Notes under the pieces: model-generated | What the model saw: the letters and a program-made list of their open reading frames with translations, nothing else | What the model was told of the DNA's origin: nothing | The model's database searches: none | Made by a program: the position numbers and the translations under genes | Part shown: positions 8,414-17,233 of the stretch, piece by piece | Position numbering within the stretch: the stretch's first letter is position 1 | How the letters are laid out: each line of letters starts with the position of its first letter | Assembly: GCA_017624285.1 (NCBI GenBank) | Contig: JAGANI010000059.1 | Location: 1 to 44,192 of the forward strand | Length of the DNA stretch: 44,192 bases | Reading direction: 5' to 3' | Origin: Clostridia bacterium | GTDB taxonomy: Bacteria; Bacillota; Clostridia; Christensenellales; Borkfalkiaceae

Positions 8414-10096
8414 ATGTCTAAGTGTTTTTATAGCGTTAAAGATGGTGTTTTAACTGTCGGCAACGGTTTATTTAAAGCAAACTTTAATAAAGTATATAGT
8501 GCGGATTCTGTTATAGAAGACGGTAACGGCTTGTCTATGCCTTACACTAATATAACGGCGCACGGTGCTTACGGGGATAAAAACTATCACGTTTGGGACG
8601 ATTTACCTTTGGTTTACACCCCTAAGTATAAAGAAGTAAACTTAATCCAGTTAGAAGGTGAGCATTGGCTTATTAAAACGGTCAAATTGCACGCGTTTAG
8701 CGACGATAACGATACATTGGTTAAGGAAAACGATTATAATATGTTCGCTAAAAACTTGTTTTTTGAAGCGTTGGGTGAAGTTTTCTTTTTACAAAACCCC
8801 GTTACAATGCAAGCAATCGTTATTATAAGCGAAACACCTGACTACCAGACGGCAAAATTAACTATTAAAGACGGTTTGGTTAAGGTAGATAACGGTGGTT
8901 ATCCTTTAGCGTTAGGTTTTTGTGATTTTGATGGTTGCGCTAAATTATGTAGGGATTATTATCGCCATGCCCGTAAGCCGTTAAAGTCGGTTACTATGTC
9001 AAACACTTGGGGGGATCGCAACGGTTTTACAAGGGTTTGCAGGGATTTCGTCCTTAAAGAAATTGACACCGCTAAAGAACTAGGCGTGGATATCGTTCAA
9101 ATAGACGATGGCTGGCAGGTGGGTAGCACGGCAGATTTAGCCCGTCGTGACGAAAACGGCTCGCGTGAGTTTTTGGATGATTTTTGGGATTTAGACGTAA
9201 ATAAATTCCCTAACGGCATGAAAGAAGTTTCCGACTATGCTGATAAGTTTGGCATAAAAGTTGGGATGTGGTTTGCACCCGAAAGCCACGATAATTACGG
9301 ACTTATCGAAAGGGATATTGCTGTATTAAAAAAGGCTTATGACGAGTGGGGTATTCGCTTTTTTAAGTTGGATATGTATCATATACGTTCTACCGAACAT
9401 AGAGATCAGTTTTTAAGGCTTTTATCGGCGATATATTCGTTTGGTAACGACGTTGCCGTTCAACTTGACGTAACTAGGGCTAATCGCTTAAATTATTTAT
9501 GCGGTAGACAGTATGGTACGGTTTTTGTTGAAAACCGTTATACGCGCAGTGGTAATTACTTTCCACACAGGGTATTGCGTAACTTGTGGTCGCTTGGTAA
9601 GTATATCCCGACTGCAAAATTTCAGTTTGAACTTGTAAACCCCGATCTTTATACCGATTGCTATTTAGACGGCGATCCTTTCGTTCCGTCCCTTTATGGT
9701 ATGGATTACCTTTTTGCAACGGTTATGCTTTCTAATCCGCTATTTTGGATGGAAATGCAGTTTTTATCTAAAGATCGTATTAAAGAATTAAAACCCATCA
9801 TAAGCGTATATAAATCGCTTCGTGATGATTTAGTTAACGCCGACGTTTGTCCTATTTTAGATAAGCCAACGGGCAGGTCGTTTACAGGCTTTAAAATTTC
9901 GGTGGATAATAAGGTTAAATACTTGCTTTTATTTAGGGAAGTTACCTTAACCGATACCGTGGTTGCCTCGGTGGATTTTAGTGGGGATGCAAACGTTATA
10001 ATATCTAACGTAGACGTAGACGTTAAAATTGCCGACGGCGTTTTAAGGGCAAAATTTGCTAAAGAACGCGCTTATGCGTTGATAGAAGTTAAATAA
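8414..10096 (+). CDS. GH36-like alpha-galactosidase
   Basis: A 560-residue cytoplasmic glycosidase with no signal peptide. An N-terminal beta domain (about 1-190) is followed by a TIM barrel containing NTWGDRNGFTR, IVQIDDGWQ, FWDLDVNKFPNGMKEV, VGMWFAPES and FFKLDMYH. D320 in KLDM is the expected nucleophile of clan GH-D. The usual SCSGGG.R.D acid/base motif of GH36 is not seen. The corresponding region reads QLDVTRANRLNYLCGRQYG, so the subfamily or substrate may differ from melibiose/raffinose. The chosen ATG has GGGAG before it. An upstream in-frame TTG at 8348 lies within the promoter region and is unlikely. With the GH4 enzyme it suggests alpha-galactoside use. Confidence 0.8.
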   Translation: MSKCFYSVKDGVLTVGNGLFKANFNKVYSADSVIEDGNGLSMPYTNITAHGAYGDKNYHVWDDLPLVYTPKYKEVNLIQLEGEHWLIKTVKLHAFSDDNDTLVKENDYNMFAKNLFFEALGEVFFLQNPVTMQAIVIISETPDYQTAKLTIKDGLVKVDNGGYPLALGFCDFDGCAKLCRDYYRHARKPLKSVTMSNTWGDRNGFTRVCRDFVLKEIDTAKELGVDIVQIDDGWQVGSTADLARRDENGSREFLDDFWDLDVNKFPNGMKEVSDYADKFGIKVGMWFAPESHDNYGLIERDIAVLKKAYDEWGIRFFKLDMYHIRSTEHRDQFLRLLSAIYSFGNDVAVQLDVTRANRLNYLCGRQYGTVFVENRYTRSGNYFPHRVLRNLWSLGKYIPTAKFQFELVNPDLYTDCYLDGDPFVPSLYGMDYLFATVMLSNPLFWMEMQFLSKDRIKELKPIISVYKSLRDDLVNADVCPILDKPTGRSFTGFKISVDNKVKYLLLFREVTLTDTVVASVDFSGDANVIISNVDVDVKIADGVLRAKFAKERAYALIEVK

Positions 10097-10107
10097 TAAA
10101 TTTTACT

Positions 10108-10142
10108 AAATTAAACCGTGTCTTTAGATACGGTTTTTTTTG
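10108..10142 (+). terminator. Terminator after GH36 gene
   Basis: An AAACCGT/ACGGTTT stem with a short inner pairing is followed by eight T. Confidence 0.8.
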
Positions 10143-10235
10143 ATAAAAATTAACGGAGTTTTTTATAAATATATATAAAAAACAATAAATATAAAAAATT
10201 ATTCCTACTTTTTTGGTAGGGATGCATAAAAGAAG

Positions 10236-10301
10236 TTGACATAGCAAAAAAATAAGTGTATAACTATCTTAATAAAACCTACAAAATCGGTATGATTTAT
10301 T
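10236..10301 (+). promoter_or_regulatory. nifS operon promoter with possible Rrf2-type operator
   Basis: TTGACA (10236-10241), 17-base spacer and TATAAC (10259-10264). Just after the -10 lies an imperfect inverted repeat at 10271-10301 (AATAAAACCTAC mirrored by GGTATGATTTATT, about 12 of 17 positions). The last gene but one in the operon is an Rrf2 regulator, so autoregulation here is a reasonable inference. A separate inverted repeat, CCTAC...GTAGG, lies at about 10202-10221, upstream of the -35. Confidence 0.55.
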
Positions 10302-10335
10302 TTAATCGTACTATGTGATAAATGGAGTGTGTAAA

Positions 10336-11523
10336 ATGTTCGTATACGCAGATAACGCGGCAACCACAAAAACAAGCAAGACAGCAATAGACGCTATGTT
10401 ACCGTTTTTCGATAAGATTTACGGCAATCCTTCGTCCTTGCATGAAGTAGGGCAAATCGCTAAAGAAGAACTTGAAAAGGCTAGGGAAACCGTTGCTAAA
10501 TGCTTTAATGCAGAAGCAAGGGAAATCTACTTTACTTCAGGTGGTAGCGAGGCTGATAATCAAGCGATTTTAACAGCTGTTAAAATGGGTGAACGTAAAA
10601 ATAAAAAACATATCGTTTCTACTAAGTTTGAGCATCACGCCGTATTGCATACCTTACAAAAACTTGAAAAACAGGGTATAGAAGTAACTTACGTCGACGT
10701 AAATAAAAACGGTGTCGTTAAGGTAGAAGATATTGCTTCCGCTATTAGGGAAGATACCTGTCTAGTAACGGTAATGTTTGCTAATAACGAAATCGGTACT
10801 ATTCAGCCCATTAAAGAAATCGGCGCAATTTGTAAAAAGCGTAAAGTCATCTTCCACACGGACGCAGTTCAAGCGGCAGGTCATATAAATATCGACGTCG
10901 TTGATATGAATATCGATATGTTATCCATATCAGGGCATAAGTTCCACGGGCCTAAGGGTGTTGGAGCACTCTACGCAAGGAAGGGTATCTTTTTAACTAA
11001 CTTAATCGAAGGTGGCGCTCAAGAACGTGGCAAACGTGCCGGTACTGAAAACTTACCTGCAATCGTAGGTATGGCTGCTGCATTAAAAGAAGCGGTTGAT
11101 AATATCGATAAACACGCTAAATACGTTTCTGCGTTAAGGGATAAGTTAATTAGAGAGTTATCTAAAATCCCACACAGCGTAGTTAACGGGGATTTAGTTA
11201 ATAGAGTGCCTAATAACGTAAATATGTGCTTCGAGGGTATCGAGGGTGAAAGTTTACTTTTAATGCTCGATATGGAGGGTATTTCGGCAAGTTCAGGTTC
11301 TGCTTGTACGTCAGGTTCTTTAGATCCCAGTCACGTTTTATTGGCAATAGGCTTACCGCACGAAGTTGCGCACGGTAGTTTAAGATTGTCGCTTTCAGCT
11401 GAAAATACTGAAGAAGAAATCGACCATATAATTAAAACCGTTCCCGAGGTCGTTAACTATTTAAGAAAAATGTCCCCTGTATGGGATGAACTTTGCAAAG
11501 GAGAGTTAAACCATGTTATATAG
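10336..11523 (+). CDS. nifS: Cysteine desulfurase (NifS/IscS)
   Basis: A 395-residue PLP enzyme that takes sulfur from cysteine to form a persulfide for Fe-S clusters and tRNA thiolation. The PLP Lys is K202 in [10 protein letters not shown]. The catalytic Cys is C324 in [10 protein letters not shown], on the loop typical of group I enzymes. [10 protein letters not shown] carries the Asp that contacts the PLP pyridine nitrogen. The start at 10336 follows GGAGTG; an upstream in-frame GTG at 10315 would add seven residues that fit no family member. Its end overlaps the nifU start by 11 bases, so the desulfurase and scaffold are coupled. It is the first gene of a five-gene sulfur operon. Confidence 0.95.
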   Translation: MFVYADNAATTKTSKTAIDAMLPFFDKIYGNPSSLHEVGQIAKEELEKARETVAKCFNAEAREIYFTSGGSEADNQAILTAVKMGERKNKKHIVSTKFEHHAVLHTLQKLEKQGIEVTYVDVNKNGVVKVEDIASAIREDTCLVTVMFANNEIGTIQPIKEIGAICKKRKVIFHTDAVQAAGHINIDVVDMNIDMLSISGHKFHGPKGVGALYARKGIFLTNLIEGGAQERGKRAGTENLPAIVGMAAALKEAVDNIDKHAKYVSALRDKLIRELSKIPHSVVNGDLVNRVPNNVNMCFEGIEGESLLLMLDMEGISASSGSACTSGSLDPSHVLLAIGLPHEVAHGSLRLSLSAENTEEEIDHIIKTVPEVVNYLRKMSPVWDELCKGELNHVI

Positions 11524-11938
11524 TAAAAAGGTTATGGATCATTTCAAAAATCCCCGCAACGTTGGCGAAATTGAAAACGCCGACGGTATTGGTGAAGTTG
11601 GTAACGCTAAGTGTGGCGATATCATGAGGATTTATATTAAAGTAGATAATAATATTATTACCGACGTAAAATTTATGACGTTTGGTTGTGGCAGTGCAAT
11701 CGCTACAAGTTCTATGGCGACTGAAATGATTAAAGGCAAGTCTGTTGACGAAGCGTTAGAACTTTCTAACAAAGCCGTAGTAGAGGCGTTGGATGGTTTA
11801 CCGACGGCTAAAATCCACTGTTCAGTTTTAGCAGAAGAAGCCGTTAGGGCAGCAATTAAAGACTATTACGATAAAAACGGTATCGAGTACGATAAGGAAA
11901 AATTTAAAGATTGTAATTGCGCGCATTGTCACGCATAG
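11513..11938 (+). CDS. nifU: Fe-S cluster scaffold NifU/IscU-like
   Basis: A 141-residue single-domain scaffold on which Fe-S clusters are assembled. Cluster ligands are C34 in NAKCGD (with D36), C59 in FGCGSA and C103 in KIHCS, the standard three-Cys plus Asp set. Unlike plain IscU, the C-terminus ends in a Cys/His-rich tail (DCNCAHCHA), seen in some clostridial proteins. Its role is unknown. The gene overlaps nifS and is followed after 20 bases by tcdA. Confidence 0.93.
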   Translation: MLYSKKVMDHFKNPRNVGEIENADGIGEVGNAKCGDIMRIYIKVDNNIITDVKFMTFGCGSAIATSSMATEMIKGKSVDEALELSNKAVVEALDGLPTAKIHCSVLAEEAVRAAIKDYYDKNGIEYDKEKFKDCNCAHCHA

Positions 11939-11958
11939 TAGCATAACGGGGTAATATT

Positions 11959-12672
11959 TTGGAGCGTTTTTCAAGGACTGCAAACCTTTTGGGCGATGAA
12001 GCAGTAAATAAACTTAATAACTCGTCCGTAGCGGTTTTCGGGCTTGGTGGCGTCGGTGGCTACGTGGTAGAAGCCTTGGCTAGGGCAGGTGTCGGCAGGA
12101 TTGCTTTAATAGATAACGATACCGTTGCCGAAAGCAATATTAATAGGCAAATTATCGCTACGTATTCAACCGTATCTAAGTTAAAGACGGATGCTTTTTA
12201 CGCACGCTTAAAAGATATCAACCCTGACGTTAAAATAGACGTATACAATATTTTTTATTTAAAAGAAACTGCTGACCAAATAGATTTATCCGTTTACGAT
12301 TACGTTGTGGACGCTATCGATACGGTTTCAAGCAAGTGTGAAGTTATTTTTAGGGCAAAATCGCTTGGTAAACCGGTGATTTCTTGCATGGGTACTGGCA
12401 ACAAGTTAGACGCAACTTTATTTACCGTTGCTGATATTAGCAAAACTTCGTACTGTCCGCTTGCAAAGGCTGTTAGACGTGGCTTAAAGGCCATGGGTAT
12501 AGAAAGTGGCGTAAAGGTGGTTTTTTCTAAAGAAGTACCTTCAAGCGTGGCAACGGGGTCGGATTTAAAGGGCAACGGCTACGCTCCGTCAAGTATTTCT
12601 TACGTACCTGGCGTTGCAGGGCTTATAATGGCTGGCGAAGTTATTTTAGACTTAGTTGGTATCAAAAAATAA
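11959..12672 (+). CDS. tcdA: tRNA threonylcarbamoyladenosine dehydratase (TcdA)
   Basis: A 237-residue E1-like enzyme that uses ATP to cyclise t6A37 in tRNA to ct6A. The nucleotide-binding motif GLGGVGGYVVEALARAG lies near residue 30, with the Arg finger in NINRQI near 65 and DAIDTV near 112. The start is a TTG: ERFSRTANLLGDEA is the usual N-terminus of the family, ACGGGG precedes it, and no earlier start is available. In E. coli this gene sits with csdA/csdE, sulfur-transfer partners. Here it is inside a NifS/NifU operon, a similar association. Molybdopterin or thiamine E1 proteins are less likely because the ct6A-type C-terminal features are present. Confidence 0.9.
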   Translation: MERFSRTANLLGDEAVNKLNNSSVAVFGLGGVGGYVVEALARAGVGRIALIDNDTVAESNINRQIIATYSTVSKLKTDAFYARLKDINPDVKIDVYNIFYLKETADQIDLSVYDYVVDAIDTVSSKCEVIFRAKSLGKPVISCMGTGNKLDATLFTVADISKTSYCPLAKAVRRGLKAMGIESGVKVVFSKEVPSSVATGSDLKGNGYAPSSISYVPGVAGLIMAGEVILDLVGIKK

Positions 12673-12681
12673 GGGGCAAGT

Positions 12682-13101
12682 ATGAAAGTTTCAACAAAAG
12701 GCAGATACGCTTTAAGACTTATGCTTGATATTGCCGTAAATAGTGGTGAAGACGCCGTTACGGTTAAAGATATAAGTTTAAGGCAAAATATATCCGAAAA
12801 GTATTTAGAGCGCATAGTAAACTCTTTGGTAAAAGCAGGGCTTTTAATAGGACAAAGGGGGTTTTCGGGCGGGTATAAATTAGTTAAACACCCGTCAGAA
12901 TATTCCGTTGGCAGTATATTAAAAGTAACAGAAAGTTCAGTTGCGCCGGTAGCCTGTTTTGATATGGAAAAAGACAGTTGCAACAGTTGCGACACTTGTG
13001 TAACTTTACAGTTTTGGAAGGGTTTAGACAAGGTCGTAGACGATTATTTAAACGGCACTACTTTGCAGGATTTATTAGATAGAACTTGCAAAAAACAATA
13101 G
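12682..13101 (+). CDS. Rrf2-family Fe-S regulator (IscR-like)
   Basis: A 139-residue winged-helix regulator. The N-terminus MKVSTKGRYALRLMLDIA is the Rrf2 signature, and the recognition helix falls in SEKYLERIVNSL. Four cysteines, C92, C100, C103 and C106, lie where IscR binds [2Fe-2S], but spaced C-x7-C-x2-C-x2-C rather than C-x5-C-x5-C. This supports an Fe-S sensor, though not the E. coli spacing, and argues against a cysteine-free CymR-type protein. It lies between tcdA and cysK, so it probably regulates both Fe-S assembly and cysteine supply. The promoter inverted repeat at 10271-10301 is a candidate site. Confidence 0.88.
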   Translation: MKVSTKGRYALRLMLDIAVNSGEDAVTVKDISLRQNISEKYLERIVNSLVKAGLLIGQRGFSGGYKLVKHPSEYSVGSILKVTESSVAPVACFDMEKDSCNSCDTCVTLQFWKGLDKVVDDYLNGTTLQDLLDRTCKKQ

Positions 13102-13108
13102 GTTTATT

Positions 13109-14038
13109 ATGAAGATTTATCAATCCGTTACCGAACTTATCGGTAATACCCCTATTTTAGAATTACAAAGGTTAAAAAAGGAACTTTTTTTAAAAGCAAA
13201 TATCTTTGCTAAACTAGAAAGTTTTAACCCAGCAGGCTCAATTAAGGATAGGGTTGCGCTTGCTATGATAGAAGATGCCGAGCGTGCTGGTTTACTAGTA
13301 AAAGGTTCTGTTATTATCGAGCCAACTTCAGGTAATACCGGTATCGGTATAGCGCTTGTAGCAAAAGTTAAAGGCTATAAAGCCGTTATCGTTATGCCTG
13401 ATAATATGAGTGTAGAGCGTATTAATTTGCTTAAAGCCTACGGTGCTAAGGTGGTTTTAACCGATAGCAAACTTGGTATGAAAGGCGCTATCGCTAAGGC
13501 TGAAGATTTAAAACGCACACTACCGTATGCCGTCATTTTGGGGCAATTTGATAATTTAGCAAATCCCGAAGCGCATTATAAAACAACTGGTAAAGAAATT
13601 TACGACGCTTTTGACGGCAGGGTGGATTTTTTAGTTGCAGGTATTGGGACTGGTGGTACGATAAGCGGTACTGGTAAATACTTAAAGGAAAATATCGACG
13701 GAGTAAAAATCGTCGGGGTAGAGCCGTTAAGTTCACCGTTGCTTACAAAGGGTACGTCTGGTAGCCACAAAATACAAGGTATAGGCGCAAACTTTATTCC
13801 TAAAACGTTAGACTTATCCGTTATTGATTTTATTGAGGACGTTTCTGATGAAGACGCTTATAATACGGCAAAACTACTTTCCCTTTACGAAGGCATTATA
13901 GTTGGCGTAAGTTCATCAGCATCGCTAGTAGCGGCAATAAAATTAGCAAGTTTAGATGAAAACGCTGGTAAAAATATCGTGGTAATTTTTCCCGATTCTG
14001 GCGAAAGATATCTTTCTACTGAAGATTATTTAAAATAG
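13109..14038 (+). CDS. cysK: Cysteine synthase (O-acetylserine sulfhydrylase)
   Basis: A 309-residue PLP enzyme that makes cysteine from O-acetylserine and sulfide. The PLP Lys is K46 in NPAGSIKDR. The substrate loop TSGNTGIG and the phosphate-binding loop GTGGTISGTGKYLKE are intact. Start and length match the family. It starts seven bases after the iscR-like gene and closes the operon, so it supplies the cysteine used by nifS. Cystathionine beta-synthase is less likely, since the CBS domains are absent. Confidence 0.95.
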   Translation: MKIYQSVTELIGNTPILELQRLKKELFLKANIFAKLESFNPAGSIKDRVALAMIEDAERAGLLVKGSVIIEPTSGNTGIGIALVAKVKGYKAVIVMPDNMSVERINLLKAYGAKVVLTDSKLGMKGAIAKAEDLKRTLPYAVILGQFDNLANPEAHYKTTGKEIYDAFDGRVDFLVAGIGTGGTISGTGKYLKENIDGVKIVGVEPLSSPLLTKGTSGSHKIQGIGANFIPKTLDLSVIDFIEDVSDEDAYNTAKLLSLYEGIIVGVSSSASLVAAIKLASLDENAGKNIVVIFPDSGERYLSTEDYLK

Positions 14039-14061
14039 TTGTATATTAATATAAATTTATA

Positions 14062-14092
14062 AAAAACGCTACCGATACGGTGGCGTTTTTGC
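14062..14092 (+). terminator. Terminator of sulfur operon
   Basis: A 13-base stem (AAAAACGC...GCGTTTTT with one G-U pair and a three-base loop) follows cysK. Confidence 0.85.
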
Positions 14093-14330
14093 TTTATGGG
14101 GTAAATTTAATTATTATAAAAACTAAACACAATTTTTACTACTAGATATAGTGGTGTGCTTAAATTAAAGTTAAGACGTAAAAATCTTTAAGTTATAAGT
14201 TTTTTTTATAACTTGTTTTTTGGTGTGTGAAAAAATGCTAAAAAGAGTGGTTTTTTTATCAAAATTAAGCAAAAATCCCAAAATCGTTAGATAAATATTT
14301 ATAATAATGAAAAGACTTTTCATTTATATT
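14093..14330 (+). other. Intergenic region without gene
   Basis: The stretch between the cysK terminator and the nrdD control region is A+T-rich and carries no plausible gene. It holds a nine-base hairpin (14190-14198 with 14206-14214, AAGTTATAA/TTATAACTT) followed by GTTTTTT, a possible second terminator. Confidence 0.5.
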
Positions 14331-14333
14331 AAA

Positions 14334-14384
14334 ACACAATATATTGAAAAAAGCATTGACAAACAATACAATATATTGTATTAT
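14334..14384 (+). promoter_or_regulatory. nrdD promoter with two NrdR boxes
   Basis: Two copies of the NrdR-box pattern ACACAATATATTGAAA (14334-14349) and ATACAATATATTGTAT (14366-14381) have centres 32 bases apart, close to three helical turns, as is known for NrdR sites. The promoter is TTGACA (14356-14361), 17-base spacer and TATTAT (14379-14384). Box 2 covers the spacer and -10, so ATP/dATP-dependent NrdR repression is expected. The nrdR gene itself is outside the window. Confidence 0.85.
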
Positions 14385-14421
14385 AGATATGCACACACAT
14401 AGATTATATAGGAGAAGATGT

Positions 14422-16596
14422 ATGAAGATTATCAAAAGAAGCGGTGTTGAAGAAGTTTTCGATATAACAAAGATTATCGCTGCAATCAATAAAGCTAATA
14501 ACGAAGTTCCCGAAACCGAAAGACTCCCTGCTGATGAAATAAGGAAAATCGCGCAAGAAGTTACTGATTTTTGTAGTTCGATGAACAGGGCCTTAAGCGT
14601 TGAAGAAATCCAAGACTTAGTAGAAAACGGCATTATGGACCGTAAGGCTTTTACCGTTGCTAGAAAATATATCACTTATCGTTACAACAGGGCTTTAGTT
14701 AGAAAGGCAAATACTACCGACGAGCAAATTATCAGTTTAATTGAATGCAATAACGAAGAAGTTAAGCAAGAAAACAGCAACAAAAACCCGACGGTTAACA
14801 GCGTTCAACGTGACTACATGGCTGGCGAAGTTAGTAAGGATATTACAAGGCGTATTCTTTTACCACAAGATATCGTTAAAGCGCATGACGAAGGTATTAT
14901 ACACTTCCACGATGCCGATTATTTTGCGCAACATATGCACAACTGCGACCTTGTTAATTTAGAAGATATGTTACAAAACGGTACGGTTATTTCCGGCACT
15001 ATGATTGAAAAGCCACATAGTTTTTCAACCGCATGTAATATTTCTACGCAAATTATCGCACAGGTAGCGTCTAATCAATACGGTGGTCAAAGTATTTCAC
15101 TTACACACTTAGCGCCTTTTGTAGACGTTAGCCGTAAGCGTATCCGTGGCGAAATTGCTGAAGAATTAGCTTCTTTAGGTATTACTGATGAAAAACAAAT
15201 TAACGATTTAGCTGAATCTCGTTTGCGTGACGAAGTTAGACGTGGTATTCAAACGATACAATACCAAGTGGTAACTTTACTTACCACTAATGGTCAAGCG
15301 CCTTTCGTAACGGTATTTATGTATCTTAACGAAGCAAGAAACGAGCAAGAAAAAGCCGACTTAGCGTTAATTATTGAAGAAACTTTAAAACAACGTATCC
15401 GTGGCGTTAAAAACGAATCCGGTGTTTGGATTACGCCTGCGTTCCCCAAACTTATCTACGTTTTAGAACCCGATAACATTACGGAAGATCAACCTTACTG
15501 GTATTTAACAGAGCTTGCTGCTAAGTGTACCGCAAAGAGGATGGTTCCCGACTATATTTCTGAAAAGAAGATGTTAGAGTTTAAAGTTGATAAAAATGGT
15601 GAAGGTCATTGTTATACCTGTATGGGCTGTAGATCCTTCTTAACGCCTTACGTAGACGATGCAGGTAAACCTAAATATTACGGTAGGTTTAACCAAGGCG
15701 TAGTAACCATTAACTTAGTTGACGTAGCGTTATCTTCCGGTGGCGATTTTGATAAATTCTGGAAGATTTTTGAAGAAAGATTAGAACTTTGCTACCGTGC
15801 GCTTATGTGTAGGCATAACCGTTTAAAGGGTACGCTTTCAGATGCCGCACCTATCTTATGGCAATACGGCGCTCTTGCTAGACTTAAAAAAGGTGAAACT
15901 ATCGATAAACTTTTATTTGGCGGTTACTCGACTATTTCTTTAGGTTATGCAGGTTTATACGAGTGTACTAAGTACATGACTGGTAAATCCCACACGGCTG
16001 AAGAAGCTAAGCCTTTCGCACTTAGCGTTATGCAAAAGATGAACGACAAGTGTAAAGAATGGAAGGCTAAAGAAAATATCGACTTCTCTTTATACGGCAC
16101 TCCGCTTGAAAGCACAACTTATAAGTTCTCTAAACAGTTGCAAAAACGTTTCGGCATTATCGAAGGCGTTACCGATAAAAACTATATTACCAACAGTTAT
16201 CACGTACACGTTACTGAGGAAATCGACGCGTTTACAAAACTTAAGTTTGAAAGTGAATTCCAACAATTATCGCCCGGTGGCGCAATCAGTTACGTAGAAG
16301 TCCCCAACATGCAAGATAATATCCCAGCGGTTTTATCGGTTATGAAGTTTATTTACGACAACATTATGTATGCGGAACTTAACACTAAAAGCGATTACTG
16401 TCAAGTATGTGGCTATGATGGTGAAATTCAAATCGTTACCGACGAAAACGGCAAACTCATTTGGGAATGTCCGCATTGTCATAACCAAGACCAATCAAAA
16501 ATGAACGTTGCAAGAAGAACTTGTGGCTACATCGGTACACAGTACTGGAATCAAGGTAGAACTCAAGAAATCAAAGAAAGGGTATTACACTTATAA
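14422..16596 (+). CDS. nrdD: Anaerobic ribonucleoside-triphosphate reductase (class III)
   Basis: A 724-residue glycyl-radical enzyme that reduces ribonucleoside triphosphates to dNTPs without oxygen. An N-terminal ATP cone (about residues 3-90, with IIKRSGVEEVFDITKI) gives allosteric control. The catalytic barrel includes MHNCDLVNLEDMLQNG and CYTCMGCRSFLTPY. Near the C-terminus are the zinc-binding CQVCGY and CPHC pairs. The radical Gly is expected at G702 in RRTCGYIG. The start follows AGGAGAAG; an upstream in-frame codon at 14344 lies inside the NrdR box region and is rejected. It is activated by NrdG, encoded next. The oxygen-sensitive radical fits an obligate or facultative anaerobe. Confidence 0.96.
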   Translation: MKIIKRSGVEEVFDITKIIAAINKANNEVPETERLPADEIRKIAQEVTDFCSSMNRALSVEEIQDLVENGIMDRKAFTVARKYITYRYNRALVRKANTTDEQIISLIECNNEEVKQENSNKNPTVNSVQRDYMAGEVSKDITRRILLPQDIVKAHDEGIIHFHDADYFAQHMHNCDLVNLEDMLQNGTVISGTMIEKPHSFSTACNISTQIIAQVASNQYGGQSISLTHLAPFVDVSRKRIRGEIAEELASLGITDEKQINDLAESRLRDEVRRGIQTIQYQVVTLLTTNGQAPFVTVFMYLNEARNEQEKADLALIIEETLKQRIRGVKNESGVWITPAFPKLIYVLEPDNITEDQPYWYLTELAAKCTAKRMVPDYISEKKMLEFKVDKNGEGHCYTCMGCRSFLTPYVDDAGKPKYYGRFNQGVVTINLVDVALSSGGDFDKFWKIFEERLELCYRALMCRHNRLKGTLSDAAPILWQYGALARLKKGETIDKLLFGGYSTISLGYAGLYECTKYMTGKSHTAEEAKPFALSVMQKMNDKCKEWKAKENIDFSLYGTPLESTTYKFSKQLQKRFGIIEGVTDKNYITNSYHVHVTEEIDAFTKLKFESEFQQLSPGGAISYVEVPNMQDNIPAVLSVMKFIYDNIMYAELNTKSDYCQVCGYDGEIQIVTDENGKLIWECPHCHNQDQSKMNVARRTCGYIGTQYWNQGRTQEIKERVLHL

Positions 16597-16638
16597 TAAA
16601 CCTTTTATAAACAATTATTTATATTAAAATAAAACAAA

Positions 16639-16670
16639 AACAGCCAGACAAAGTAATTTGTTTGGCTGTT
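16639..16670 (+). other. Hairpin between nrdD and nrdG
   Basis: A 14-base stem with a GUAA loop (AACAGCCAGACAAA paired with TTTGTTTGGCTGTT, one mismatch or G-U). It has no T run on the plus strand, so it is more likely an mRNA-processing or stabilising hairpin than a terminator. The T-rich side lies on the minus strand. Confidence 0.6.
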
Positions 16671-16690
16671 ACAATAAGGTGTAAAATATT

Positions 16691-17221
16691 ATGTATTATG
16701 GCGAAATAAAAACCAACGACATAGCAAATGGCGAGGGGGTTAGGACAACTCTATTTGTATCGGGTTGCACAAGGCATTGTAAAAACTGTTTTAACAAAAA
16801 AACGTGGGATTTTAACTTTGGTAATCCTTTTACCGAAGACGTTTTAGAGTATATCTTAAAAGAAAGTTCACCCGATTGGATACAAGGTCTTACCATTTTG
16901 GGTGGCGAACCTATGGAGTTTATTAACCAGCAAGGTTTATACCCATTGTTAAAAGAGTTTAAGGCGCGTTATCCCAAAAAAGATATCTGGCTTTTTACTG
17001 GCTTTACTTATGATGAAGATTTAATCCCAAACGGTCAACGCTATGGGGATTATACCGATAAGGTTTTAGATTTAGTCGATATTTTAGTAGACGGCAGGTT
17101 TATTGAAGAACTCCATGATATCACTTTGCAGTTTAGGGGTAGTTCAAACCAACGTGTTATCGATTTAAAAAAGACTAGGGCAACTAACCAAATACATATT
17201 TGGGAAAAACTTAAAAAGTAA
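16691..17221 (+). CDS. nrdG: Anaerobic RNR activating enzyme
   Basis: A 176-residue radical SAM enzyme that forms the glycyl radical in NrdD. The [4Fe-4S] motif is C26-x3-C30-x2-C33 in GCTRHCKNC, and GGEP lies near residue 74. It follows nrdD by 94 bases that include a strong hairpin. The last 95 bases (17126-17220) recur almost identically at 18633-18727, beyond the M20 gene, so the normal terminator of nrdG is now separated from it. The complete gene appears functional. Confidence 0.95.
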   Translation: MYYGEIKTNDIANGEGVRTTLFVSGCTRHCKNCFNKKTWDFNFGNPFTEDVLEYILKESSPDWIQGLTILGGEPMEFINQQGLYPLLKEFKARYPKKDIWLFTGFTYDEDLIPNGQRYGDYTDKVLDLVDILVDGRFIEELHDITLQFRGSSNQRVIDLKKTRATNQIHIWEKLKK

Positions 17222-17233
17222 AAAAGGGCTTTT

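Noticed and set aside
14093..14330. Possible small gene or RNA before nrdD
   Set aside because: Only an A+T-rich stretch with one weak hairpin. No start signals or known RNA fold were seen.
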